From the NCBI RefSeq assembly GCF_013359905.1, contig NZ_JABMCC010000104.1, positions 248,001-312,000 on the forward strand: a DNA stretch of 64,000 bases. Reading direction: 5' to 3'. Position numbers and translations under genes: made by a program. The stretch comes from Paenibacillus taichungensis. GTDB lineage: Bacteria > Bacillota > Bacilli > Paenibacillales > Paenibacillaceae. How positions within the stretch are numbered: position 1 is the first letter of the stretch; the number at the start of each line of letters is the position of its first letter. The notes under the pieces are model-generated. The model searched no databases, was not told the origin of the DNA, and saw nothing but the letters and a program-made list of their open reading frames with translations. Shown one piece after another: positions 33,256 to 43,693 of the stretch.

Positions 33256-35577
33256 TTATTTGGGTGAAATCCGTGTGTAGTCTTGCCATTCCTCGGGTAG
33301 CAATGATCGATACGGTTCCTCGGTGAAACGATCGTCAACCAGCACCAGTACGCCCTTGTCCTCTTCCGTACGTATCAGCCTTCCACCTGCCTGCAATACC
33401 TTGTTCATACCGGGGAAAACATAGGCATAATTGAATCCGTTGCGCCCTGTCCGACTATAATAATCGCGGAGTACGTTGTTCTCCAGACCAATCTGGGGAA
33501 GTCCGGCCCCGACCACCACAACTCCATTCAGACGATCACCCGGCAGATCCACACCTTCGGAAAATACACCGCCCATAACGGCAAATACCAACCGTGTTCG
33601 TTCAGGATGTGGCTGGAACGCGTTCAGGAACGCCTCCCGTTCCTCTTCACTCATGCCCTGCTCCTGCATCACGACTTCTGCCTCGCCAGGCTGTTCCATA
33701 TACGTGCCATGTACTTCGCGCATATAAGGATAGGATGGGAAAAAGACGAGCAGGTTGCTATGCGGCCACTCGGCAACCAATTGGCGCAGCATATTGGCAA
33801 TAGGCTGTCTGGATCTTTCACGATCCCGGTAGCGAATCGATAATGGCAGCAATCTCACATCCAGCTGCTCCCGCTGGAAAGGCGAAGCAATACGCAGGGT
33901 ATAATCCTCTTCCTCCGCACCTAGCATATCCCGGTAATATCCAAGAGGTGACAATGTCGCAGAGAAATGAATGGTAGAACGGAACCCTTTGGCAGTCTGG
34001 CGCAGCAGCACAGATGGATCCAGGCAGAACAGCTTCACTCGCACTTCACTTCGTACACATTCCGCATAGGTAATGAAGCGTTCATCGTAGAGCTTGGCAA
34101 TACGCAGGAAATTCTGTGCGGTGAAATAGGCTGCCAGCAGCAATTCATCCGTCTCGGCATTTCCCGAACCGCCTTCAACAAGGCATTGCTCCGCAACCAT
34201 GACAAAAGGTTCCAGCAGTTCAATCAGTTCCTCCGGCGCCTCCTGTTGCAGCAATTTGCCCTCATCTCCACCGTTTTTGCGGAGCGTAATCAGGTATTTG
34301 TCTATGTCGCCCGTTCGATCCGCAATAGCTTTGGCGGCGGTCACACTGCTGCCCAGCGTTTGGAATTCCCTTTTGACATCCAAAAAGACGGCCTTTTCCA
34401 ACTCTGCCGAAAACATCATCCGTCCCCGATCGACCAGATTATGTGCCTCATCGACCAATAATACCGTCTTGCGCTTCTGCTCCTCCAACATGCGTTTGAG
34501 CGAGATACGCGGATCGAAAATATAGTTATAGTCGCAGATCACCGCATCGGCTGCATACGCAGCATCCAGTGAAAATTCAAACGGACATACCCGATGCTTA
34601 CGTGCGTACTGTTCAATAACCGGGCGTGTCATTAACGTCTCATGTTCCAGCATATCCAGCACAGCTCCGTTAATACGGTCATAATATCCTTCACACATGC
34701 CACACTGTCCCGTATCACAGGCTTCCTCTTCCTTGAAACAGATCTTGTCCTTCGCGGTCAGACTGATCACATGCATCTTCAATCCTTCCGCCTGCATCCG
34801 GGCAAAAGCCTCTTCTGCCGCCACTCGCGTCGTCGTTCTTGCGGTCAGATAGAACAATCGTTTGGCTTCTCCTTCACCAATGGCCTTGACCGTGGGAAAC
34901 AGTACGGACATCGTTTTGCCAATACCTGTTGGCGCTTTCGCCATCAGACCCTGTCCCTCGCGAATTGTCTTGTATACGGCTCCTGCCAGCTTGCGCTGTC
35001 CCTCCCTGTATTTGCGAAAAGGAAAAGGCAGCTCTCGCACGCTTATATCGCGCTTCTCTTCGTACGCCACAATCATCTCTGCATATGGTGCGTAACCAGC
35101 GACCAACTCTGCTGCAAACTGTTCCAGCTCCTGCCGTTCCAGCATCCGCCGAAACCGTCTTTCCTCATTATTCACGGTGTGCACGTATGTAAGCTGTACC
35201 TGCATACGGGGTTCATCATGCTGAACGGCGTACATATAGGCATACATCATGGCTTGCGCCCAGTGTACTGGGGCCCCATCGCCCAGATCGTCCAGGTTGC
35301 CCGCAGTTGATTTGATCTCATCCACCGTCAGCTGACCATCCAGACGAATCAGTCCGTCACATCGTCCCTCCACCACGTAGGTCAAGTCTCCATGCTGCAG
35401 TTCCACTTCGAGAACCACTTCTTTCAAATCCTCTTCTGTGTAATCCTTCTGCACCCGCTGGTGTATCCGAGTTCCCTCCTGCATCGATGCATTGGTGCGG
35501 AACCCTGGACGTATGCTGCCACTGCGGTACACATATTCCACCAAAGGCCTGACTGATATTCGAATTGCGGTTGTCAT
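33256..35577 (-). CDS. DinG/XPD-like iron-sulphur helicase with N-terminal nuclease-like domain
   Basis: A 773-residue superfamily 2 DNA helicase. Residues ~1-150 resemble a PD-(D/E)XK nuclease fold of the Cas4/AddB type (YVVEGRCDGLIRL followed by LTVDEIKSTAG). The helicase has Walker A KAPTGIGKTMSVLFP, a four-cysteine cluster in ICFKEEEACDTGQCGMC that should hold a 4Fe-4S cluster, the DEAH box LLVDEAHNLVDRG, and the C-terminal motifs VFAVMGGVFSEGVDLPG and QAGGRLIRTEEDKGV. Probably works in DNA repair, unwinding 5'-3'. ATG 35577 is the apparent start. It is monocistronic. Confidence 0.88.
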   Translation of the reverse strand: MTTAIRISVRPLVEYVYRSGSIRPGFRTNASMQEGTRIHQRVQKDYTEEDLKEVVLEVELQHGDLTYVVEGRCDGLIRLDGQLTVDEIKSTAGNLDDLGDGAPVHWAQAMMYAYMYAVQHDEPRMQVQLTYVHTVNNEERRFRRMLERQELEQFAAELVAGYAPYAEMIVAYEEKRDISVRELPFPFRKYREGQRKLAGAVYKTIREGQGLMAKAPTGIGKTMSVLFPTVKAIGEGEAKRLFYLTARTTTRVAAEEAFARMQAEGLKMHVISLTAKDKICFKEEEACDTGQCGMCEGYYDRINGAVLDMLEHETLMTRPVIEQYARKHRVCPFEFSLDAAYAADAVICDYNYIFDPRISLKRMLEEQKRKTVLLVDEAHNLVDRGRMMFSAELEKAVFLDVKREFQTLGSSVTAAKAIADRTGDIDKYLITLRKNGGDEGKLLQQEAPEELIELLEPFVMVAEQCLVEGGSGNAETDELLLAAYFTAQNFLRIAKLYDERFITYAECVRSEVRVKLFCLDPSVLLRQTAKGFRSTIHFSATLSPLGYYRDMLGAEEEDYTLRIASPFQREQLDVRLLPLSIRYRDRERSRQPIANMLRQLVAEWPHSNLLVFFPSYPYMREVHGTYMEQPGEAEVVMQEQGMSEEEREAFLNAFQPHPERTRLVFAVMGGVFSEGVDLPGDRLNGVVVVGAGLPQIGLENNVLRDYYSRTGRNGFNYAYVFPGMNKVLQAGGRLIRTEEDKGVLVLVDDRFTEEPYRSLLPEEWQDYTRISPK

Positions 35578-35682
35578 GCGATCACCCGTTCTGTTTGTAG
35601 TGACTATACTTTATCACGAAAAGCAGTGCTCAAACCAGCCAATCAGCGGATTGGACTCGTCCCTTCCCATATGCTATGTTGA

Positions 35683-36213
<531 letters not shown>

Positions 36214-36519
36214 ACGAACGGGAGCAAACCGGATGTTATGCTCCAGAACCTGTATGCAAGTCTACAGATATACGGTGATTACATTTTGGGTAAGCATCAT
36301 TTGATTATTTGTACTTAAAATGCAACCTCTTCCGCCTCTTCCTCAATGGAAGGGGCTTTTTGTATATGTGAGGTCATGAATGACCCCAAGCGCCTCTCTC
36401 CTTTTTCCAATAATTGAAAGAAATGAGCAACCAAGAAGTTCGGTGCTTTTGACACGACATACCATGAGATAGCATAATACTTGTTAAATGAAACTTCGGA
36501 AAGGAAGGAAGGCGGTAAC
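36214..36519. other. Intergenic region with terminator
   Basis: 306 bp. It contains a GGAGCA/TGCTCC hairpin near 36221-36246, a better terminator at 36326-36361, and then the leader of the LtaS-like gene. No gene is seen. Confidence 0.5.
36326..36361 (+). terminator. Terminator after HmoB-like gene
   Basis: CCTCTTCC pairs with GGAAGGGG (one wobble) and is followed by CTTTTTG. Confidence 0.65.
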
Positions 36520-38508
36520 TTGTCACGCAATTCACTCACCCGGTTTCTAAGCGGACCGTTTATAGTGTTCACCGTTATTATGATGATCAAAAGCTCTCTG
36601 GCCTGGATTGTGATCTTCGATGACATCCCCGTCTGGAAACCGCTGCTGACAGAGTTGCCGCTGATCTGGATCTGCTTCTGTCTGATTGAGTGGTTTGCAG
36701 CCAAGCGTCGGATGTGGCTCTATCTAGGGCTAAATCTGGTGCTATCGGGCATCTTCTTCGCAGCGATCATGTATTACAAATATTATGGGGTCATTGTTAA
36801 TTATCACGCACTCGCACAGGTTAATCAGGTAACCTCGGTCAAGAGCAGCATGTTCTCTTTGCTCGATCCGTATTATTTGTTTATTTTTGCAGATATTCTG
36901 GTTATCGCGGGGATTCTGATTCGTCGGCGGATCAAGCTCGGCGGGACTGAACGTCCAGGCAGAGTGCCGCTTGAACGAAGGGTCAGAAGACGGATTGCCT
37001 CAGTCATTCTGATTCTATCGATGATGCTGTGCATGCTCAACATATACCCCAATCGGGCGAGTATGAGCGAGATTACACAGGCGGAGCAGATGGGTATTCT
37101 TGGTTACGAAGCGTACACCATCCTGGCTGATCGGCCTGACAAACCCGTGCCCCTCGATCAAATCGATCAGAATCATATCGACGAGATTAAACAAACGACA
37201 GCACTGCCCGCTGTTGTGAAGGAGGGTGCAGCCAAAGGACGCAACGTCATTGTCCTCCAGCTCGAATCATTCCAGAACTTCCTGATCGGATTGCAGGTGG
37301 ACGGACAAGAAGTTACCCCCAATCTGAATAAGTTGGCGGGACAAAGCCTGTATTTCCCGAACTTTTATCAGCAAGTCGGACAGGGAAATACGTCGGATGC
37401 CGAGTTTGTGGTAAATACATCGTTTTACACGCCGCCCAACGGGGCTGCAACTACCGTCTATGCCAATAAGGAATTGCCAAGTCTGCCCAGGCTAATGTCC
37501 GCGAACGGTTATCAGACAGCCACATTCCATACGAATGATGTGCACTTCTGGAATCGGGATCAGTTATACAAGGCGCTTGGATTCGACCAGTATTATGACA
37601 TAAATTATTTCGGAACAGAGAATTCCATCGCCTTCTCGGCATCGGATGAAGTGCTGTACAGCAAGACACTGGATAAACTCGAGGCCATGCAGGCATCAGG
37701 GTCACCTTTCTATGCACAAATCATATCCATGTCTGCACACCATCCTTACCATTTGCCAGAAGATAAGAAAAGTCTGACGTTGCCGGAACGCTACGTTAAT
37801 ACGTTGCCTGGGGATTATCTTGTGTCCCAGCATTATGCCGATCAGGCGGTTGGACAATTTATTGAGGGACTTAAGGAACGTGGACTATGGGAAAATAGCC
37901 TGCTGGTCATTTACGGTGATCATCTTGGTCTGCCTATATACTCGCTGAATCGGACTGATGAGAAGCTGATGCAGGAAATCTACGGTCGGGAGTACACGTC
38001 TGCGGACATGATCAATATTCCACTTATCGTCACGGCTCCTGGCATCACGCCGGCAGCTCAGCTGGAAAAGATCGGAGGACAGGTGGATATTCTGCCAACG
38101 ATCGCCGGGTTGACCGGTTCCTCTCTCCAGAACCAACTGTATTTCGGGCAGGATTTGCTGCGTGAGGGAAATAATCTGCTGCCAGAGCGCTATTATCTGC
38201 CCTCCGGTTCCGTACTGAACGATGCTTCACTGTTCGTTCCTGAGACGGGGTACGGTGATGGTACTCATTACTCTCTTGCGGATGCCGGGAGACAGGATGT
38301 CGTTTCGGCAGAGCCTGATCAGGAGAAGGCGACGATTCCGGACAGTCTAGAGGATGAACCGGCCGTGCCCGCATCTGCCATACCAACCGAAGAGGGCTCG
38401 ACCTCTTCCGAATTTATTACGAAAGAACAGTACGAACGGGCTTTGGATCTTCTCCACTTATCCAACAGTTATCTGAGTCAGTTACCGAATCGAAATGCAG
38501 TGAAATGA
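36520..38508 (+). CDS. LtaS-like lipoteichoic acid synthase / sulfatase
   Basis: A 662-residue membrane enzyme. Four to five helices (about 10-165) anchor an external sulfatase-fold domain. Family motifs: GRNVIVLQLESFQNFLIG, VGQGNTSDAEFVVNTSFY (the Thr is the catalytic nucleophile in LtaS), TATFHTNDVHFWNRD, AQIISMSAHHPYHLP and IYGDHLGLPIY. It would transfer glycerolphosphate units from phosphatidylglycerol to build a teichoic-acid-like polymer, or act as a primase. The C-terminal ~90 residues are acidic and unlike the core. The start is inferred as TTG 36520, with GGAAGGCGG upstream; an earlier TTG at 36481 lies before that site. It is monocistronic. Confidence 0.88.
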   Translation: MSRNSLTRFLSGPFIVFTVIMMIKSSLAWIVIFDDIPVWKPLLTELPLIWICFCLIEWFAAKRRMWLYLGLNLVLSGIFFAAIMYYKYYGVIVNYHALAQVNQVTSVKSSMFSLLDPYYLFIFADILVIAGILIRRRIKLGGTERPGRVPLERRVRRRIASVILILSMMLCMLNIYPNRASMSEITQAEQMGILGYEAYTILADRPDKPVPLDQIDQNHIDEIKQTTALPAVVKEGAAKGRNVIVLQLESFQNFLIGLQVDGQEVTPNLNKLAGQSLYFPNFYQQVGQGNTSDAEFVVNTSFYTPPNGAATTVYANKELPSLPRLMSANGYQTATFHTNDVHFWNRDQLYKALGFDQYYDINYFGTENSIAFSASDEVLYSKTLDKLEAMQASGSPFYAQIISMSAHHPYHLPEDKKSLTLPERYVNTLPGDYLVSQHYADQAVGQFIEGLKERGLWENSLLVIYGDHLGLPIYSLNRTDEKLMQEIYGREYTSADMINIPLIVTAPGITPAAQLEKIGGQVDILPTIAGLTGSSLQNQLYFGQDLLREGNNLLPERYYLPSGSVLNDASLFVPETGYGDGTHYSLADAGRQDVVSAEPDQEKATIPDSLEDEPAVPASAIPTEEGSTSSEFITKEQYERALDLLHLSNSYLSQLPNRNAVK

Positions 38509-38562
38509 TACAACATGCACAATGAAATTATCTTTCACTTTTAATTCATGATGAAAAAGACA

Positions 38563-38608
38563 AGAGCCCATGAAAGGTCTGAAATGACCTGATTCATGGG
38601 CTCTTTCC
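38563..38608 (+). terminator. Terminator after LtaS-like gene
   Basis: AGAGCCCATGAA pairs with TTCATGGGCTCT, with an inner AGGTC/GACCT stem, followed by TTTCC. Confidence 0.8.
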
Positions 38609-38728
38609 ATTTCTTTTAACCTCTATATCTAACACCTTTCTCCCCAACTTTCTAACAAAAAGACACCTATAACCACCCGAATCATCCATTGCCAACAAAT
38701 TCCCCTCTTTAGCGAAGACACCTGGACG

Positions 38729-38770
38729 TTCCTGTTCCTTGAGCAGCGGTTTACAATGAAAGCGTATTAT
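38729..38770 (+). promoter_or_regulatory. Promoter with TGAAAGCG element before the GH63-like gene
   Basis: TTCCTG and TACAAT are separated by 17 bp. The -10 box runs directly into TGAAAGCGTATTAT (38757-38770), which shares its left half with elements at 40596 and 43682 and resembles a weak cre site. Confidence 0.4.
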
Positions 38771-38792
38771 TCCTTGTTGAAGGAGGAGAATT

Positions 38793-40499
38793 ATGAAATT
38801 CGATCTGAACTTTGTACCCTTCAGTCGCAGAGAGTCGTTCCTTGCCGTCTCTCATCTGCCTGAAGGCAAGAATAGACAGCAGGGCCTCTACCTACGAACT
38901 GTGCGGGGTGGAGATGATAAATTTGGCGAGGCGTTCCATATTGAACTGTTGGATCAGCAGAATCAGACGATTCCATTCACGGCAGAAGCTTCTCCAGAAA
39001 CTGTCCGGCTGAATTCACCAGAGCCCGCAATCTTTGCGGAAATCTGTATTTCGGATAGTCGCACGGTCCGATTCCGTTCGAAAGGGTGCGGGATCAGATT
39101 GACCTTTATCCCGTCAACTTATGATTATGCATATGAGGTGAATAAGAACAGCTGGGAAGTAAATAGCTTCACCCATGAATGCCGCTTCATGCTGACTGGA
39201 ATTGCAGGCGACATGAAGCTGGAAGTGCCTTGGGATAAAATCAAGAGCTCACGCGTAATCGCAGAGTTCAATCCGGATACAGACACGAATACAGCTGAGT
39301 TTGCCGTTGAGGAGTACCGCACAGTATGGGAGCCCCGCCCACAATGGGATCCCTTTGATGATGACGTAGAAGCGGTTCGGACTGAATTCAGCCACTGGCT
39401 GGACAGCAGTCTTGCGATCCCTGATCGCTGGCAGGATGCGCGGGAGCTTGCGGCTTACATTACTTGGTCCTGCCTCGTTCCGGCGGAGGGTTGTCTGACG
39501 CGTCCAGCTATGTATATGTCAAAGAACTGGATGACAAATATATGGAGCTGGGACCACTGTTTCAATGCGATGGCGCTTGTTCGCCATGATCCAAAGCTTG
39601 CGTGGGACCAGTTCATGATCTTTTTTGATCGGCAAGATGAGAGTGGATTAATTCCTGACTTTGTGAACGATAAATATGAGCTGTGGAACTGCAACAAACC
39701 TCCTATTCATGGATGGACACTGGCTTGGATGATGCAACGTACGGATTATATCCGCGAGGCGCAGCTTCGTGAAGTGTACGGCCCATTGTCCAAGTGGACG
39801 AAATGGTGGTACCGGTATCGTGATGATGATGGTGATGGGATTCCCCAATATAACCACGGTAATGATTCCGGTTGGGATAACAGCACCGCATTTAATCATG
39901 GAATTCCTGTAGAAAGTCCAGATTTGGCTGCCTTTCTGATTATCCAGACAGAGCTTCTGGCTGAAATTGCTGGGTTGCTTGGGCTTACCATGGAATCTTC
40001 TGAATGGAGAAAACTGGCGGACGATACGCTGGAGAAGATGATCAGCCACTTCTGGAAAGAGGATAGATTTATCTCCTTACGTTCAGGTACACATGAACCT
40101 TCAGCTGGAGACAGTCTGCTGTTATTCATTCCGATTCTACTGGGCAAACGCCTTCCTGAACCCATCAGAGATCTTCTTCTGGGAGGGTTACGGGAGGAGA
40201 ATCGCTTCCTAACGGAAAATGGTTGGGCGACCGAGAGCATAAGCAGCCCCTACTATATACCAGACGGGTACTGGCGTGGACCGATCTGGGCTCCATCAAC
40301 CATGCTGCTCGTGGAGGGCGTAGCTGCTGCCGGTGACCTGGAGCTGGCTCGGGAAGTATCCCGCCGCTTCTGCAATATGCTTAGCCGGAGTGGTATGGCG
40401 GAGAACTTCGATGCGCTGACTGGTGAAGGCCTACGTGACAGGGCATTCACATGGACATCGAGTGTGTTCCTGGTTCTGGGGCACGAGTACACAATCTAA
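38793..40499 (+). CDS. GH63-like / trehalase-like glycosidase
   Basis: A 568-residue cytoplasmic glycoside hydrolase. The N-terminal ~190 residues are beta-rich; the rest is an (alpha/alpha)6 barrel of the MGH1/GH63 type. Typical stretches are KNWMTNIWSWDHCFNAMAL, QYNHGNDSGWDNSTAF (acid/base Asp region) and YYIPDGYWRGPIWAPSTMLL (general-base Glu/Asp region). It may hydrolyse an alpha-glucoside or mannosyl-glycerate-like compound. AAGGAGGAG precedes ATG 38793. It is upstream of, and in the same orientation as, a YesMN-type regulatory system and a beta-galactosidase operon, so it may belong to the same regulon. The true substrate is unknown. Confidence 0.75.
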   Translation: MKFDLNFVPFSRRESFLAVSHLPEGKNRQQGLYLRTVRGGDDKFGEAFHIELLDQQNQTIPFTAEASPETVRLNSPEPAIFAEICISDSRTVRFRSKGCGIRLTFIPSTYDYAYEVNKNSWEVNSFTHECRFMLTGIAGDMKLEVPWDKIKSSRVIAEFNPDTDTNTAEFAVEEYRTVWEPRPQWDPFDDDVEAVRTEFSHWLDSSLAIPDRWQDARELAAYITWSCLVPAEGCLTRPAMYMSKNWMTNIWSWDHCFNAMALVRHDPKLAWDQFMIFFDRQDESGLIPDFVNDKYELWNCNKPPIHGWTLAWMMQRTDYIREAQLREVYGPLSKWTKWWYRYRDDDGDGIPQYNHGNDSGWDNSTAFNHGIPVESPDLAAFLIIQTELLAEIAGLLGLTMESSEWRKLADDTLEKMISHFWKEDRFISLRSGTHEPSAGDSLLLFIPILLGKRLPEPIRDLLLGGLREENRFLTENGWATESISSPYYIPDGYWRGPIWAPSTMLLVEGVAAAGDLELAREVSRRFCNMLSRSGMAENFDALTGEGLRDRAFTWTSSVFLVLGHEYTI

Positions 40500-40594
40500 C
40501 TCCAATATTGCACGTCCCTGGCTGCTGTTTTAAACAGCTTTCCGGGGAGGTGCTTTTCCCGTTTCCTCGAAAAATTTTATTTGCAAACAACTAA

Positions 40595-40623
40595 TTGAAA
40601 GCGTTACCATGAAATGATTAGAT
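40595..40623 (+). promoter_or_regulatory. Promoter with cre-like site before the histidine kinase
   Basis: TTGAAA and TTAGAT are separated by 17 bp. The -35 box is inside TGAAAGCGTTACCA (40596-40609), which differs from the CcpA cre consensus TGWAANCGNTNWCA at one position. Confidence 0.5.
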
Positions 40624-40692
40624 TCTTCTATAGGCTACCTGTCCATGCTAGAATGCAGGTAGATGTAGTTATAGCGAGAGGGGAAACCGTTT

Positions 40693-42438
40693 ATGAACAT
40701 CCAATGGATCAGGCAGCTAAATAAACGCATATTCTCTGGTTCCTACCGCAGTATACGGACCAAGCTGCTCTTCTGTTTTCTCATCGTGACTCTGATTCCA
40801 CTGCTCTCGCTTGGTGCGTTGTCCTATTACCAATCCGCCAAAATTATCAATTCCCAGTTTGGCAAATATGGTGAAAATGCTGTAGCGCAGTTGGAACAAC
40901 AAACGAGCTCATCTTTAGGCCGAATGAAACAAATGAGTGAAACGATCTATTCGTATTTGCTTGATCCCGCCCATACAGATCTAAGGAATCAAGCACCTAT
41001 AAGCTATAGCGAAATCATTGAGAAGAATGACTTTGAAGCACTACTGAAATCGCTGTGGACGGACCAAACTGCAGGAATCTATATCATTACGCCCTCAGGC
41101 TATTATTATGGAGAGAACAATTTGGACGTTGCCAAGCTGAGAAATATGCCAGAATGGAAGACAAAACCGGCTTCTTATAAAGGACTATACTGGCTAGGCT
41201 TTTATATGCAAAATCACGCAATGAGCAGTTCAGGCGATTCGAATCTTCCCGTTCTTGGGCTCGCTGTTCCGATTCATAATTCCAACGGAACGCAAAACGG
41301 CAGCACCATACTCATAGAGGAGAATGCGCAGGAACTGATCCATATGTTCAAGCTGTTTGAGACAGATACGAAGTCGCATCTGACCATTAAAGCTTCGGAC
41401 GGAAGAATTATATATGAAAGCGCACCCGATTTCACGAAGAAGGATAGTGATATTACATGGATTCGGACGCTTGCCGTGAACCAGTGGACCATAGAAGCGA
41501 GATTACCTGCCAAAGCCTTCTACCTGTCCTCGGGCATTATTCGGTCGAATACCATTGTCGTGGCCGTTATTTCATGTCTGCTTGCCTTTGGATTCGCCTA
41601 TCTGTTCTCGTCGAGGTTTACAGCTCGTATTCGCACGCTAAAGGATTCGATGCAGAAAGTCAGCTTCGGTAAGTTGGATACACGAATGCCGATCGAAGGC
41701 AGAGATGAGCTAGGTAGCCTTGATATGAGTTTTAACCGGATGGTAAGTGGCGTTCAATCGCTTGTACAAGAAGTGGAACAGAGCGAAAGACTCAAGAAGG
41801 AAGCAGAACTGAAGGCTTTCCATTATCAGATTAACCCCCACCTGCTGTTCAATACGTTGAACTCCATTCAGTGGAAGGCCCGTCTGGAAGGGGCTGATGA
41901 TATCCGTCAGATGTTATATCACTTAACGATGGTGCTGGAAGGAAATCTGGATATATCGCAGGAACTGATCACGGTGGGCAGAGAACTACGCATGATTGAG
42001 CATTTCCTGAAAATTCAGGAGATCAGGTACGGAAATGTGTTCAGCTATGAGCTGAATTGCGAGGACTCACTAAAGCAGTATCTGATCCCGCGTATGACTC
42101 TACAACCGCTGTTTGAAAATATATTTTTCCACGGCTTCACGGATGGAATAGGTGTAATCATGCTCGATGTCACCGTGGAAGAAAATGAACTTCTGCTGAC
42201 TCTCCGGGATAATGGAGCAGGTATGACAGAAGAAAAACGGGAGCGTTTGCTTGTTCCAGATCAGAAACGTCGTGGTCGCGGAGGATTAGGCGTCCAGAAC
42301 GCAGACCAGAAATTCAAACTGCATTTCGGCTCGCAGTACGGACTTACAGTATTTTCGACTAAGGGTGAAGGTACAGCGATTGTCATTCATTGGCCCAAAG
42401 AGGAGGAGCGTCCGGATGGATACAGCAAAGAGAATTAA
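40693..42438 (+). CDS. YesM-type sensor histidine kinase
   Basis: A 581-residue membrane kinase. TM1 (about 27-50) and TM2 (about 280-300) flank an external Cache-like sensor; HAMP follows (FTARIRTLKDSMQKVSFGKL). The phospho-acceptor is His377 in FHYQINPHLLFNTLNSIQW, the LytS/YesM type. The ATPase has N-box LQPLFENIFFHGF, DNGAGMTEEKRE and GGLGVQNADQK. It phosphorylates the response regulator encoded next, with which it overlaps by 23 bp. Such pairs sense extracellular sugars, usually with help from a binding protein, so the sugar transporter downstream is a likely target. Confidence 0.93.
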   Translation: MNIQWIRQLNKRIFSGSYRSIRTKLLFCFLIVTLIPLLSLGALSYYQSAKIINSQFGKYGENAVAQLEQQTSSSLGRMKQMSETIYSYLLDPAHTDLRNQAPISYSEIIEKNDFEALLKSLWTDQTAGIYIITPSGYYYGENNLDVAKLRNMPEWKTKPASYKGLYWLGFYMQNHAMSSSGDSNLPVLGLAVPIHNSNGTQNGSTILIEENAQELIHMFKLFETDTKSHLTIKASDGRIIYESAPDFTKKDSDITWIRTLAVNQWTIEARLPAKAFYLSSGIIRSNTIVVAVISCLLAFGFAYLFSSRFTARIRTLKDSMQKVSFGKLDTRMPIEGRDELGSLDMSFNRMVSGVQSLVQEVEQSERLKKEAELKAFHYQINPHLLFNTLNSIQWKARLEGADDIRQMLYHLTMVLEGNLDISQELITVGRELRMIEHFLKIQEIRYGNVFSYELNCEDSLKQYLIPRMTLQPLFENIFFHGFTDGIGVIMLDVTVEENELLLTLRDNGAGMTEEKRERLLVPDQKRRGRGGLGVQNADQKFKLHFGSQYGLTVFSTKGEGTAIVIHWPKEEERPDGYSKEN

Positions 42439-43600
42439 GGTGCTGATTGCAGATGATGAGAGCATTGTACGGAAAGGCCTACGTTCGACCGTAGCTTGGG
42501 AGAAATTTGGAATGGAAGTTATAGCTGACGCGCCCAATGGACAAAAAGCCTGGGAAGCCTTTCTGGAGCATCGGCCTGAAATTGTAATAACAGATATTGT
42601 AATGCCAGAGATGGATGGCATCGAGCTGTCTCGCAAGATAAAGGAGATGGCGGTGAAGACCAAAATAATTCTGCTCAGTTGTCACCGCGACTTTGAATAC
42701 GCACAGCAGGGAATTCAACTTGGGGCATCCGGATATCTTTTAAAGACCGCTTTTGAGGACGAAGAACTTGAAGACATGTTAAAGAAGTTCCAGCATGAAC
42801 TATCTGTCTCCGCTCCCCCCTCTCTAAAAGATGAAGAACGTATGGAAACACTGCTCTTTGCATGGCTGAACGGACATAGCTGTAAATTTCCAGAGGAGCT
42901 GGAGAAGCTGCATGGCGGTCAATCTCATGTTAATGGTCAGCCATTGTTGATATATCTGATTCGAACGGCAGAATGCGGAGCATCTTGGACCGAGCTGCTA
43001 CAGGAAGCTGAGAAAAATGACCGCAGCATGCGCGAGGGTACGATCATTCCTTATGGAGAAGAATACTACTATTGGATCGTTCCTGATACGCTGCGAGGGT
43101 CTGCAGACAGCCTGCTGGTAGAGAGTAAGAGCAAATGCAGTCAGTTGAAGTGGACTCGTAAAGAATCCTTGGTCCACAGCGATGATCTGAAGCAGGCTTT
43201 CCAAAACCTTCATAAAGAAGCTGAGCTAGAGAAGCTGTATGGGATATCCGTAAATCATTGGCCAGATCCGATCTGGAAAGCCGTGAATCTACTGTATGCT
43301 AATCCCGCAGCTGACTGGTCAGCCAGCGAACTGGCGGAAGAGGTTGGACTGAGCCGCAGTCATTTCTCTATTCTCTTTAAGAAGGCTGTCGGTGATAGCT
43401 TCATTGCCTTCCAATATAAACGGAAACTACGCCTTGCTTATGGTTTATTGCGGGATACACATCTAACTATGCAGGAAATTGCGGAGCGAACAGGACTAGG
43501 AGATAGCAAATATTTTAGCAAATGGTTCAAACGCTGTACGGGTCAGACACCGAGTCATTACCGTTCCCAACAAAAAGACGAAGGGTCCCGAACAGATTGA
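42416..43600 (+). CDS. YesN/AraC-type response regulator
   Basis: A 394-residue regulator. The receiver domain (about 8-125) has the acidic pair ADDE and the phospho-acceptor Asp60 in ITDIVMPEMDG. A ~150-residue linker precedes two AraC helix-turn-helices (ASELAEEVGLSRSHFSILFK and MQEIAERTGLGDSKYFSKWF). GAGGAGGAG lies ahead of ATG 42416, inside the kinase gene, so both are translated together. It probably activates the transporter/beta-galactosidase operon that starts 129 bp downstream. Confidence 0.93.
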   Translation: MDTAKRIKVLIADDESIVRKGLRSTVAWEKFGMEVIADAPNGQKAWEAFLEHRPEIVITDIVMPEMDGIELSRKIKEMAVKTKIILLSCHRDFEYAQQGIQLGASGYLLKTAFEDEELEDMLKKFQHELSVSAPPSLKDEERMETLLFAWLNGHSCKFPEELEKLHGGQSHVNGQPLLIYLIRTAECGASWTELLQEAEKNDRSMREGTIIPYGEEYYYWIVPDTLRGSADSLLVESKSKCSQLKWTRKESLVHSDDLKQAFQNLHKEAELEKLYGISVNHWPDPIWKAVNLLYANPAADWSASELAEEVGLSRSHFSILFKKAVGDSFIAFQYKRKLRLAYGLLRDTHLTMQEIAERTGLGDSKYFSKWFKRCTGQTPSHYRSQQKDEGSRTD

Positions 43601-43657
43601 CACCCGCTTCAATAATTCGAACAAAATCACAACAACATTCGAATAGATACACGTTTT

Positions 43658-43693
43658 GAACCGCTTTCATTCGCGTTACGATGAAAGCGGTTC
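43658..43693 (+). promoter_or_regulatory. Perfect hairpin carrying two TGAAAGCG-type half-sites
   Basis: GAACCGCTTTCAT and ATGAAAGCGGTTC form a perfect 13-bp inverted repeat around TCGCGTTACG. It lacks a proper T-run, so it may be an operator for the following operon rather than, or in addition to, a terminator for the preceding pair. Confidence 0.6.
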
